In this document: positions 23,590 to 32,534 of the stretch, one piece after another
Numbering within the stretch: position 1 is the stretch's first letter
Layout: each line of letters opens with the position of its first letter
NCBI GenBank assembly: GCA_037355855.1
Contig: CM074761.1
Location: forward strand, 3,367,346-3,431,345
Direction: 5' to 3'
Source of the DNA: Pseudo-nitzschia pungens
Taxonomy: Eukaryota > Bacillariophyta > Bacillariophyceae > Bacillariales > Bacillariaceae
DNA length: 64,000 bases
Notes under the pieces: generated by a model
Database searches by the model: none
Told to the model about the DNA's origin: nothing
The model's input: the letters and a program-made list of their open reading frames with translations, nothing else
Program-made: the position numbers and the translations under genes

Positions 23590-24660
23590 TTAAACCTTGA
23601 TCTCTTTGACTCTTGCAATCTTGGAGGCCTTGCTTTTGATTTCATCGGCCTTTTCGAGAACTTCGGATGTCTCACCCAGGTAAAAACCTGTGGCACCGAC
23701 CACCACTGCATTGACGATTGTTTCCAGCGGGATGGATGGGTCAGAACCGTAGTTCTTTGAGTTTCCAATGGCACCGGGATTGAGGATAGTATACGACATG
23801 CCTTCTTTTGCAGAGTCCTCCTTGAATGAGTTTATCACTATATCTTGACTTAACTGTTTGGCTTTGACGTAGTTTTCAAGCCCTTTCGGGACTTTCGAAG
23901 TAATGCTCGGAGAGGCCCCGATCGCAACAAAATTGCGAACGGTCATTACCTTGCTTGCCCCCAACGCTGCTTGACCTGCGACTCCATTGATGATACCATC
24001 ATTGGCAGAATCGACCCCGCCAATCAGGGATACCACAGCACTGCATCTGTTCTCGCGAGCAAGTTGCTGAACCTCTTTTTCAATTTTGCCATAGCATTTT
24101 GTAACGTCCATTTCGATCGTATTGTCCCGTCCATCGCGAGACGTTGCTACAACAAAAAATCCCTGCTCTTCCAGCTTGGATCTTACCTGTTTGCCAACGG
24201 TGCCAGTCCCCCCGAGAACCAATATGCGTGGGACTTCGGGGGGCTCCCGTTCAATGCGAAGTCTCTCTTCTTCAAGTCGTTTTCGTTCCATTTCAATGCG
24301 CTCCTGTTCTTCCTTTGCCTCTCGTTCTTTTCGTTCGGCAACGAGCTTTGGGTCATAACTATCCACTTTGGCTTTTGATTCAGGAGAGAGGGATTCGTAA
24401 AGCGGGATTGGTCTTTCAAATTTATCGACTTTTTTCCCGTCTTTGTAGTAGGCTGCATTTGACGCCGACGAAGGGAAGAGAAGGCTGGCTGCTGCACCAC
24501 TACTAATAATTGACGTTGATATGAATGAACGACGATCACGCACCATATCCAGCTTTGTTGATGTTCTTCTTCCTGAAGCACTATCCTTTCTAGTCGTACC
24601 GAAAGAGAGTCCAGGTTCAACCAACATCAGGGTGGCAATCGCTAATGGCTTAAACTTCAT
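23590..24660 (-). CDS. plastid/thylakoid-targeted NAD(P)-binding Rossmann protein (atypical SDR)
   Basis: About 356 aa, single exon. The start at 24660 gives a signal peptide MKFKPLAIATLMLVEPGLS followed by Phe (FGTTRK), the diatom plastid-import pattern. An in-frame Met at 24714 would add 18 residues before it. A second signal follows at about 40-68: a twin-arginine RRSF, a hydrophobic run and an ASNA/A cleavage-type site, as in Tat passengers to the thylakoid lumen. A charged coiled coil (about 95-145) precedes the Rossmann fold with VLGGTGTVGKQV, then SLIGGVD and the late YTILNPGAI segment. This is the atypical SDR class (NmrA, TIC62 and YCF39 relatives). There is no classical YxxxK active site, so a binding or assembly role is as likely as catalysis. 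Confidence 0.8.
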   Translation of the reverse strand: MKFKPLAIATLMLVEPGLSFGTTRKDSASGRRTSTKLDMVRDRRSFISTSIISSGAAASLLFPSSASNAAYYKDGKKVDKFERPIPLYESLSPESKAKVDSYDPKLVAERKEREAKEEQERIEMERKRLEEERLRIEREPPEVPRILVLGGTGTVGKQVRSKLEEQGFFVVATSRDGRDNTIEMDVTKCYGKIEKEVQQLARENRCSAVVSLIGGVDSANDGIINGVAGQAALGASKVMTVRNFVAIGASPSITSKVPKGLENYVKAKQLSQDIVINSFKEDSAKEGMSYTILNPGAIGNSKNYGSDPSIPLETIVNAVVVGATGFYLGETSEVLEKADEIKSKASKIARVKEIKV

Positions 24661-25578
24661 GGTAGGTAGCGATAATTGCAACGGTTCGAAGAGTTTGTAA
24701 AGTTTACTCGCCAAGAAATGTGTGATTGAAATGTTGCTGAAATGCAGAAGAAATCGATGTTTTATAGTCCGACTAATTCAAGTGTAGATCTTGTCTACCG
24801 TCAGTATCGATCTTAGTAGACGTTTTCATGTACTGGAGAACGCCATATTTACCCGTATGTCAAACTCTTCCGCTGCCAGCAAACTTCACAATGACATCTT
24901 TCAACGTCTTTCTATTGTGACGTAATTCCTTCGAACGTCGCTGGAACTGTGCTCTATGCATCCTGCTACTACTAGGGTAAACAATAACAACAACAATACC
25001 AATAATGATAGCTACCTCCTGTGAACGACATGTTTTCGGTCAGAAAATTGTGGGATGATGAAGCCCAGCACGCGTGACGCATGACGTCGATTGGGTCAGG
25101 CATGCTGCACAAGCAGCAATGAATGAATAATCCCTTTCATACTTGATTCATATTAGAGTTTGAGCTATGACCCTTGAACTTCATTGGTGTTCTCCACGAC
25201 TTGAGGTTTGAGTAATATGCCACATATGCTGTGCCGCATGTTTCAAACAACTCCCATAAGCAAAAAAGAATCGAGAAAGAATACTCGAAGGTGCCTCTAA
25301 TGCAGAATGCAAGCAGCGAAAACAGCATTAGATTAGTAAGTTGCGTTCTGTTCATACCGGCAACAACATTCTGTAAGCCTAACCATTACTATATAATGAT
25401 AAAAATACATCCTGTCAGTACTGTAGACAACATACGGTACCCGTACCGTACAGGTAGCAACCTGCCTCTTTCCAAACATACCGTTACGACACGACCTACT
25501 TTAGTTTTACTAACGCACATCTCTTGAGACAAATCACAAAGCAAAGCAAGGACTGCACTTCAGGCGAGGCAATTCATT
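24661..25578. promoter_or_regulatory. divergent spacer Rossmann gene / second DUF6824 gene
   Basis: No gene is recognised. The right end carries GTACCCGTACCGTAC-type words near 25437-25452, about 130 bp upstream of the DUF6824 start. Confidence 0.45.
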
Positions 25579-26757
25579 ATGTCATTAAAACGACCATTTG
25601 AACACAACAAAACGGCAGCCGACGAAAGACAGGCTATTGCTGGCGCCATGAATACGATGGATAGTACGAGTACGAACACCAGCAACGTCTTCCAAAGCCA
25701 ACAGAGACAGGATTTAATGGCTTTTTTTGGTGATAGCATGAGCCGCAATAACCAAAGCAATGATTTCATGAAGTTCATTATGCAATCGAAAGAAGCACAA
25801 AACGGCACTGGAATTTTTGCTAATAAAGCGAACAAGAATCAAGATTCCACGAACCGTGGTGGAAAATTTGATAGCAGGGACTTCTGTGCGTTTCTCCAAA
25901 GTAATTTCTCAAGTCCGAAAGACATGAATGGCATTTCATCTCTCTTTAAGAGCAAAGAGTCCACTGATTTTTCTCAACCGAAAAACGAGGAATCACGTGC
26001 CGGCAACTCTTGGAGCAAAGATCCGCGGGACGAAAAACCAAAGGCCACGAACAACCATATGACGACAAACAATACTTCTGGTGTTGCCACTATCCCGAAA
26101 TTTAAAAGTCAAGATTGGATTAAATTCAATACTCTCGGAAAGCATATCGATGTTCCTATTTCAACCGGTATCTTTTCCTCGACCTCGACTACAAGTTCAA
26201 CAAAACAGAGTCCAGTGACTTCGATGGCAACCACTCCTTCGCTCAGAACTGACTTCAGTACGTCCTCAATGATGTACGCACGGAAAAATAACCCAGTCGA
26301 ATCACTGGAAGAAGGAAACTTAGCCTCCGCGGCAATTTCAAAGAAGTCGAAAAAGAAACGAAAGAGAACTCCACGAAAGAAGATAGTTCCTGAGATCAAA
26401 AAGTACGTAGAACCCACGGAAACAGATGTTTTGATGGGACGAGGAGGAAAATCGAATCACCATCCTGGGAATGCAAAATACAGGGCTGAAGTAGACAAGT
26501 TCGAGGGACGATACAAGGAGACCGATGACAAAGACGAAAAGGCAAGCATTAGTAAAGAATTAGTGCGTACTGTTAAAGAGTACGGTGGAAACTTTCTGGA
26601 AAAAGATGACACTGGTTGTTGGTATATCATTGATGATGCAGTCGCACATCGCAAGGTATCACAAGCGTTGCGAGAGGACAAAGACCCAGAAAAACGAAGA
26701 GCCAAACGCCAACGCTATTTGGAAAAGAGGGCTAGAGAGGAAAGCAAGCAACGGTAA
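25579..26757 (+). CDS. DUF6824-domain protein (second copy), intronless
   Basis: 392 aa, unknown function. The N-terminal 250 residues are low-complexity and rich in Ser, Asn, Thr and Lys. A basic segment KKSKKKRKRTPRKK (about 255-268) is a probable nuclear localisation signal. The DUF6824 domain runs about 272-380: YVEPTETDVLMGRGGKSN, HHPGN, then a helical part with CWYIIDDAVAHRKVSQALRE. It ends with an Arg/Lys/Glu-rich helix. It shares signature, spacing and the preceding PRKKIVPEIK-type lead-in with the gene at 16957, so the two are paralogues. Unlike that gene it has no intron in the SN/HHPGN codons. The ATG sits in CATTATG, and no in-frame upstream Met is close. Confidence 0.88.
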   Translation: MSLKRPFEHNKTAADERQAIAGAMNTMDSTSTNTSNVFQSQQRQDLMAFFGDSMSRNNQSNDFMKFIMQSKEAQNGTGIFANKANKNQDSTNRGGKFDSRDFCAFLQSNFSSPKDMNGISSLFKSKESTDFSQPKNEESRAGNSWSKDPRDEKPKATNNHMTTNNTSGVATIPKFKSQDWIKFNTLGKHIDVPISTGIFSSTSTTSSTKQSPVTSMATTPSLRTDFSTSSMMYARKNNPVESLEEGNLASAAISKKSKKKRKRTPRKKIVPEIKKYVEPTETDVLMGRGGKSNHHPGNAKYRAEVDKFEGRYKETDDKDEKASISKELVRTVKEYGGNFLEKDDTGCWYIIDDAVAHRKVSQALREDKDPEKRRAKRQRYLEKRAREESKQR

Positions 26758-27231
26758 ATATCAGTGAAGACTATTATCGATATGAATACATCCTTGTAAC
26801 AAACATGTTGACTTTGTATTATTATTAATGCGAACATTAAAGTTACTTGTATCAATTTTTATTTGTTTGGGATCTGTATTTGAAAATAAAAGTGAGTATC
26901 TGGATTGATGAGAATTTCTCGTTGAGACTTTAGCTTGTGCGTACACCCATTTGTACAAACCACGTGCAAAAAGCTACTAGTTGTCCATGCCACAACAGGC
27001 GATAAACACCCAAGACTGCAGAGATCTGAATCAGAAGATGAAGGATCCTCATTTCGACTACCGTCCAAATGACTACTGAAAAGTAAGTACTTTGAATTAC
27101 CCTTAGCGCCCGAAACCGCCTCTTCTTCTACATTATAATTATTGGTCTTGGACTATGTATAAAAGATGTTTCTCGTCGACTTCTGCTCCCGCAAGCATAC
27201 CATAATGATTAAACAGTCCAGAGAATATAAT
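26758..27231. other. tail-to-tail spacer
   Basis: No gene is recognised between the convergent DUF6824 and unknown membrane-protein genes. It is AT-rich near both ends, as expected for 3' UTRs. Confidence 0.5.
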
Positions 27232-28923
27232 CTACGCAAAAACCTTTTTGCGTTCCTTCTTTTTGCGTCGCAAATCCTTCCATACACTAGATATTCCATC
27301 ACGGATACCGTGAGCTGCAAGTGTAGCGATTAGAACTGTCAAACCCATTGGTAACCAACTAAACGCTGCTGTTACAGGAGCACTAGTCAATGAAAGGACG
27401 AAAGAGGCTGTAGCCGCCCCGCCCACAATAGATGCCACTCTCAGATCGTTTGATCGAGTATCTTTTGTCTTTGGGCTGCGGTCTTCATCATTACTAACGA
27501 CTGACCTTTTCAGCTCCCGATCAAAACCTCTTGCCTTGAGCGAAAAGTCAGATTGGAGAAGGGCTATGTTATTTGATTTCTGAGTGCCTGCACTTGGAGC
27601 GACGACGTTTTTGATGGATAATCGTGGGATGCTTTTCTTGATAGAGCTACCATCATCCTTGAATGATATCAAGTCTCGTGATGGGTCAATTGTGTTCTCT
27701 CTTACATCCCCTTCAGATTCTCCCCCATCTGAAGAAAACGGTTCACTTACGACTACCGGACAGGCTATGTTTTGTGTAAGATTCGCCATGGGAACTTCGG
27801 GCTCAGCTACCATTTCTTTGGTGGTGGAGGAATGGTTGCAGAGAATGATAGATGCGATCATCATTCCAGCAATAAATGAACCGAGCATGTGGCTCAATGA
27901 CGAACTTGACTCTTTATCATGGTGTTTTGCCTGACAGACTTCGTGTGAGATGACAACGTGATCGTCGGACAGTGTCTTCGAAACAGCCACATCGGAAGCC
28001 CTGAGTGACGCAGCTGTTGAATGTTTACTATCGACGAAAGAACAGTTCCGATAGAGAGAAAGCGTAGCAAGAATGCGTTCCTTTGCTCGTTTTCGAATGA
28101 CGCCGTGATGCCCAATGATCTCGAGTGTTTGCATACCTAGAACGCAGCTTCTGTAGCATTGTACGATTTCTGCCCAGGAAATTTTCTCTTGTTTTACATC
28201 TTTGTTGTCAATAGTTTGGAAATTTCCTTTCTGTTCACAAAGAACGTCTAACACCATACAAAACTGCTTGTCTATTTTGATAATGTCATATTCATCCAAC
28301 TTTTCAAGCTTTTTCCGTATCGTTTTGAGTTGTTCAAAGGAGAATTCCTTTAGCAGGTTGTTGCGTTGGTCAGAATCTTTATGCGGGTTACTTTCGTTTC
28401 CATTTTCTTCAAACGGTAATTCTTCGAATACTTCTAACAAAAACTGCATGTGAGACAGAGTACTCCTTTGCTCTATTTCCTGTCGTTTCATCATATGCTC
28501 GTAACGATCCAAAAAAGATTGTTTGTCGAAACGACGTTCAGGAAATGATCCCAGTTTAAACATTCGTGTTGACGATGCAGCTATATTGCTCTTTTCTCTG
28601 ATTGCCAGGTCACGGTTTTTCTTTCTGTAGCTATTCGTTCGTTTTGAAGAGGTCGAGAATGCAGTTTCGTAGTTGATAGGACGAGGAAGAATTGATATGG
28701 CTGTACCGTCTCTCTTAGTCCTAGATTCGATCCGGTCGTCTTCGTCATTCGTGACGCTATTGACAATTGAATGTTCACTATTCTTTCGCGGACCGTCCAA
28801 ATCGTCTTCATCATGTGTTACACTGTTGGAAATGGATTGGCTCACGTCATTTTTTGTAATTCCAAAATTGTCCCGGTCGCTCTGCGGAGCGGGGGCGACT
28901 AGAACATCCTGCATCTTGTGCAT
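27232..28923 (-). CDS. unknown membrane protein
   Basis: Not recognised. From the first ATG (28923) the frame gives 563 aa. The N-terminus contains two copies of an imperfect element (NSVTHDEDD and NSVTNDEDD, about 20 residues apart). A helical, charged middle (about 130-290) includes KISWAEIVQCYRSCVLGMQTLE. One hydrophobic segment lies near 345-368 (GSFIAGMMIASIILC). Two more lie near the C-terminus (VGGAATASFVLSLTS and GLTVLIATLAAHGI), which is followed by a Lys/Arg-rich tail RRKKKERKK. This suggests an endomembrane protein with a cytosolic basic tail. The frame stays open upstream of 28923 to a stop near 29044 with protein-like sequence (VVLSIVHFDSSKRVPSN) but no ATG, so a short upstream exon may have been missed. 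Confidence 0.65.
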   Translation of the reverse strand: MHKMQDVLVAPAPQSDRDNFGITKNDVSQSISNSVTHDEDDLDGPRKNSEHSIVNSVTNDEDDRIESRTKRDGTAISILPRPINYETAFSTSSKRTNSYRKKNRDLAIREKSNIAASSTRMFKLGSFPERRFDKQSFLDRYEHMMKRQEIEQRSTLSHMQFLLEVFEELPFEENGNESNPHKDSDQRNNLLKEFSFEQLKTIRKKLEKLDEYDIIKIDKQFCMVLDVLCEQKGNFQTIDNKDVKQEKISWAEIVQCYRSCVLGMQTLEIIGHHGVIRKRAKERILATLSLYRNCSFVDSKHSTAASLRASDVAVSKTLSDDHVVISHEVCQAKHHDKESSSSLSHMLGSFIAGMMIASIILCNHSSTTKEMVAEPEVPMANLTQNIACPVVVSEPFSSDGGESEGDVRENTIDPSRDLISFKDDGSSIKKSIPRLSIKNVVAPSAGTQKSNNIALLQSDFSLKARGFDRELKRSVVSNDEDRSPKTKDTRSNDLRVASIVGGAATASFVLSLTSAPVTAAFSWLPMGLTVLIATLAAHGIRDGISSVWKDLRRKKKERKKVFA

Positions 28924-29476
28924 CGTCACCGGAGCATGCGATAGTGCGAAGTATGATTCTGTTGCGATATTACTCGGCACTCGCTTCGATGAATCAAAAT
29001 GGACTATGGAAAGGACGACATCGAGGGTTGATGGAGGGGACCTTCGTTACGGCAAGGTTTACCTTGTACTGATCTCTTCACGTTGATGCCCGTAATCTCA
29101 AGTTTTGAAATCGATTTTTTTAAATTTTGTCAAAATCGCCGGCACGCTTTTTGTCTTCTGCAACCAAGGATGAAAGATGAGTACGTATTAGTACATACTT
29201 ATAGTATGTACGTCCCCACCACAAAGGACGAAGGATTGTGTTCACTGTTCACACATCATAATGTTTTTCTTCTTGGTAACTTTTTCTACGTGAACTTGTA
29301 CAGGGCAAGTACTGTATTCATCGCGATTGACGATGTCATGTTTTTCCATATTCCTAATTCCTGGAAGCTAGACAGTGGTTGGCACTGAACAACAGCAACG
29401 GTTGTAATTCATACTTAACTCTGGTGTTTGCGACATTTAGAACCAAAGCATCCGGTGAGTCCTGACACTCGTCGAC
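28924..29476. promoter_or_regulatory. divergent spacer unknown protein / COQ3
   Basis: It contains a perfect hairpin at 29191-29211 and a short palindrome CAAGGTTTACCTTG at 29053-29066. The first ~120 bp may still be coding for the minus-strand gene. Confidence 0.45.
29191..29211. repeat. 9-bp perfect inverted repeat, 3-nt loop
   Basis: GTACATACT, TAT, AGTATGTAC. It lies about 270 bp upstream of the COQ3 start. Confidence 0.9.
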
Positions 29477-30430
29477 ATGAGTGCAGGAAACAAAGGAACA
29501 CTCCAATGTATCAGACGATACGGACTTTCACGATGGGCAGGGAAAAATCGACTTCGAAATTCCATCAATGGCCATGTGCTCCACAGACGTTTTTCCGCCG
29601 CTGGGTGCATCGAATCGGGAAATTATGAAACGTCGAAACAACGATGGCAAGGTCGAGAGTTTTCGTCCGTCTCTGAGACGGAGGTCTCTAAATTTTCTGA
29701 ATTCTCCGAAACATGGTGGGACCCACAGAAAAATCCGTTGATTGGAATGAATTCGATTCGTGTACAATATATTGTTAGTGAGCTACAGAAAGGACCGAAG
29801 GATACCAACGGCATTGACAATGAAAAATCTGCACCTCCATTAGGAGGTCTAAAAGCGCTTGATGTGGGTTGTGGTGGAGGGCTTCTCTCAGAGTCACTGG
29901 CCAGGTTGGGAGCCGATGTTACGGCTGTGGATCCATCTCTCACTCTCGTTGAGCACGCAAAGAGACACGCGGATCTAGATCCTAGAACTCGTGCAATTAA
30001 ATATCGGGGAGGATACACCATAGAACAACTGGCAGAAGAAACTCCCGATCCTTGTTATGATGTCATATGCCTTTTGGAAGTAGTGGAGCATGTTACAGAT
30101 GTTGATTCCATACTTTCAGCAGCGAAAGCACTCTTGAAACCAAACACTGGTCGTCTATTTCTTTCCACTATGAATCGAACAGTCAAGAGCCATTTAGTGG
30201 CCATCATTGGTGCTGAGTACATTATGGGGTATCTCCCTCCCGGAACTCATGATTGGAATGAGTTTCGATCACCTCAGGAAGTGGACACGCTGATGGGCCG
30301 AGCTGGGCTGGAAGAAGTCGATGTGCAAGGGATGGTGATTACGAAACCACCATTTGGGGGGCAGTGGCACTGGAAATTAGATCAAGTAGATACCGATGTC
30401 AACTGGATTGGAACCTACAAAACTAAATAA
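29477..30430 (+). CDS. COQ3: ubiquinone biosynthesis O-methyltransferase (COQ3/UbiG)
   Basis: SAM-dependent methyltransferase acting on the two O-methylation steps of coenzyme Q synthesis in the mitochondrial matrix. The single exon encodes 317 aa. Residues 1-60 are Arg/Ser-rich without acids, a typical mitochondrial presequence. The SAM-binding motif is LDVGCGGGLLSESLARLGA with acidic post-I VTAVDPS. Family landmarks are EFSETWWDP near the start of the mature part, CLLEVVEHV, LFLSTMNRT, IMGYLPPGTHDW and EFRSPQEV. The ATG chosen is the one that gives the presequence. The end lies only 82 bp from the convergent GH47 gene, so the 3' UTRs probably overlap. Confidence 0.95.
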   Translation: MSAGNKGTLQCIRRYGLSRWAGKNRLRNSINGHVLHRRFSAAGCIESGNYETSKQRWQGREFSSVSETEVSKFSEFSETWWDPQKNPLIGMNSIRVQYIVSELQKGPKDTNGIDNEKSAPPLGGLKALDVGCGGGLLSESLARLGADVTAVDPSLTLVEHAKRHADLDPRTRAIKYRGGYTIEQLAEETPDPCYDVICLLEVVEHVTDVDSILSAAKALLKPNTGRLFLSTMNRTVKSHLVAIIGAEYIMGYLPPGTHDWNEFRSPQEVDTLMGRAGLEEVDVQGMVITKPPFGGQWHWKLDQVDTDVNWIGTYKTK

Positions 30431-30512
30431 GATCTCGACATTGTTTTGATTTTGGTGCAGATCAACATTTGATGTATATAGGTGTAGAATAAATGAGTTC
30501 TCCTGTTCTAGA

Positions 30513-32534
30513 TTATGAGGTTTTTGCCTTGTGATCGAGGAACACAATTGCCACTTTTCGTGCAAAATTCCAAATGACTAGAAACACACCTACGTATACC
30601 ATGATGATTCCTGTCGCAATGCACAGGAGCGTCCATGGAATAGGCGTCGGTGGTCGACTTTCGAGGACACAAAAAGGCACTGAATCCTCGCTGTATTCTG
30701 GTTCCAATTCCTTTAACTTGCGTAGAGGGTGGGCTTCGGTCGTAAATACGAATTCGTCCAAGGGTACATAATCATCAGGTCCGAATATCAATAGCAAATA
30801 CTTGAGAGTTTCTGCCAAGAAATACGAAGGCATGTCGTCAACGTGTCCTTTCGATGGATCATTCACATCCTTCAGTCCTGCATAGCCACCACTCGGTATT
30901 TTACAATATTTTTCTATGCTTCGAAACACATCCCATGCCAATTCTTGGAGACTTTCGTCTTTGGTAAGGCGAAAAATGACAAACAGACTTTCGACATACT
31001 CAGGTCGAAGATAGTATGATGGGTCCGCTGTAGTGAATCTACCAGGGTCGATATATCCTGTGTCGGGAGAGATATTGGTTTTCGTACTTTTGTAGATCGT
31101 TGCACACCCATCCAAAAGTTGTCGAGCTAGGCGATGGTCCCTGTCGTCATTGATTTGTTTTGAGCCCACTGGGTACTTTGTCGATGCACCTAACGACAGC
31201 ATAGCAGGGAGAAAGCAGAGTAAATGATCGTAGCTCCTACTGAAGTCAACAGGAAAGACATGCTGAGATTGTACGTTGTTGACGTTGACACCAATCGATT
31301 GCTTCTTGGCATGGAATGGAGTGAGTGCTTCTTTCACCATTTTCTCATACAATTTCAAGTATTCCTTGTCGGCATCTGTACACGGATTTGTGTACATTTC
31401 CATTCCCGCATCAAAATAACATCGATTCAGCACAGGAACCTTAATCAAATATTCATAAAAGGAGTCCGAGCCACTCCCCAGAGACCCGTGATGTCCAATA
31501 GGCTCGCCGGTTACGACATTCCAAGAGGCAGGAATGATACCGTTCCTTTCGTAAGCGTTGACATGGTGAAAAATTTCATCGCATAGCTGACGATATTTGC
31601 GATCTCCGGTGACAGTGGATAAGAAAGAGAATTCCAATCCAAAAGAACCAAATCCTGCCAGCGAATTAGTTTGATGTTCTTCTGTGAATCGGTTCCGAGC
31701 AGTACTGTAGATGGTCTTGTACAGCCTCTGAATGTCAGCCTTCCAGTCCCATCGCCATGCAAATCTATTCAATGAAGCAGACGGAGCCAAGACATTGAAT
31801 GGCCGCGGTATAATCGTGGGCGATGCTTGAAATGGTCCCTCAATAATTGCATCTGCTGCATTGCGTGCTGCTGCAAAGAGTCTCGCGTCTCCCGAAATAC
31901 TATAAGATCCCAAAAGACCACCCAGAACACGTAGAGAATATTCAAAAGTTTTTGTAGCTTGCGGTGAAGTTGTCTGTACGTCGTAATTAGTCAACCAATC
32001 GACGGCTTGTCCGTATTCTTGCGTCATATTGGCCAGGTACAATGTATCGATTGAATCATGAAGCGTAGCGGCATAATGCAACCAAGAGTTCCCCTTCTTT
32101 GACACCGGAGACAAATCGTCGTGCGGGATGAATCCACCTTTTTCGTTCCAAAACGAATCTAGAGACGCGATATTGGTGTAGCCCTTCCATGCATGGGCAA
32201 TGGAAAGCTTTACTGCTTCGAATCTTGCTTTCCTTTCCGGGGAGAGGTTTGATAAATCAGGATTCGGATCGACCGGTTTGAAGTGTCGACATTTTTTCTC
32301 ATTGTAATTTTCACTGCTGTACCATTCATTGGAGGAAAAAATGTGATCGACACTTGAACAGACGAAAGCAGAAGCCACGACCAGGTAGCAAAAGTTGCAC
32401 CACCAGCTATGACGTTTTCCCGATGTGGAATTTGTTTTTGATGCCGATGCCCAGATCGCGGCTTTCTTTCCCACGGTCGTATGAGATTCTCTCCTCAGAG
32501 GTAGTTGTACATCATCTTTCTTTATTCTCTGCAT
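30513..32534 (-). CDS. GH47 alpha-1,2-mannosidase with two membrane anchors
   Basis: Class I alpha-mannosidase that trims Man9GlcNAc2 N-glycans in the ER or Golgi. The single exon encodes 673 aa. An N-terminal signal-anchor (about 45-65, FCYLVVASAFVCSSV) gives type II topology. GH47 signatures follow in order: DSIDTLYLAN, LGGLLGSYSISGD, FGLEFSFLSTVTGD (acidic Glu), GSGSDSFYEYLIK (Asp), YLRPEYVESLFVIFRLT (Glu), SYFLAETLKYLLLIF, and FTTEAHPL whose Thr binds Ca2+. A second hydrophobic span (about 628-652, LLCIATGIIMVYVGVFLVIW) lies after the catalytic domain and before a basic tail, which is not usual for the family. The segment NSLAGFGSFG has Gly where Golgi enzymes have Glu (LAE), somewhat like EDEM proteins, so substrate preference is uncertain. 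Confidence 0.9.
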   Translation of the reverse strand: MQRIKKDDVQLPLRRESHTTVGKKAAIWASASKTNSTSGKRHSWWCNFCYLVVASAFVCSSVDHIFSSNEWYSSENYNEKKCRHFKPVDPNPDLSNLSPERKARFEAVKLSIAHAWKGYTNIASLDSFWNEKGGFIPHDDLSPVSKKGNSWLHYAATLHDSIDTLYLANMTQEYGQAVDWLTNYDVQTTSPQATKTFEYSLRVLGGLLGSYSISGDARLFAAARNAADAIIEGPFQASPTIIPRPFNVLAPSASLNRFAWRWDWKADIQRLYKTIYSTARNRFTEEHQTNSLAGFGSFGLEFSFLSTVTGDRKYRQLCDEIFHHVNAYERNGIIPASWNVVTGEPIGHHGSLGSGSDSFYEYLIKVPVLNRCYFDAGMEMYTNPCTDADKEYLKLYEKMVKEALTPFHAKKQSIGVNVNNVQSQHVFPVDFSRSYDHLLCFLPAMLSLGASTKYPVGSKQINDDRDHRLARQLLDGCATIYKSTKTNISPDTGYIDPGRFTTADPSYYLRPEYVESLFVIFRLTKDESLQELAWDVFRSIEKYCKIPSGGYAGLKDVNDPSKGHVDDMPSYFLAETLKYLLLIFGPDDYVPLDEFVFTTEAHPLRKLKELEPEYSEDSVPFCVLESRPPTPIPWTLLCIATGIIMVYVGVFLVIWNFARKVAIVFLDHKAKTS

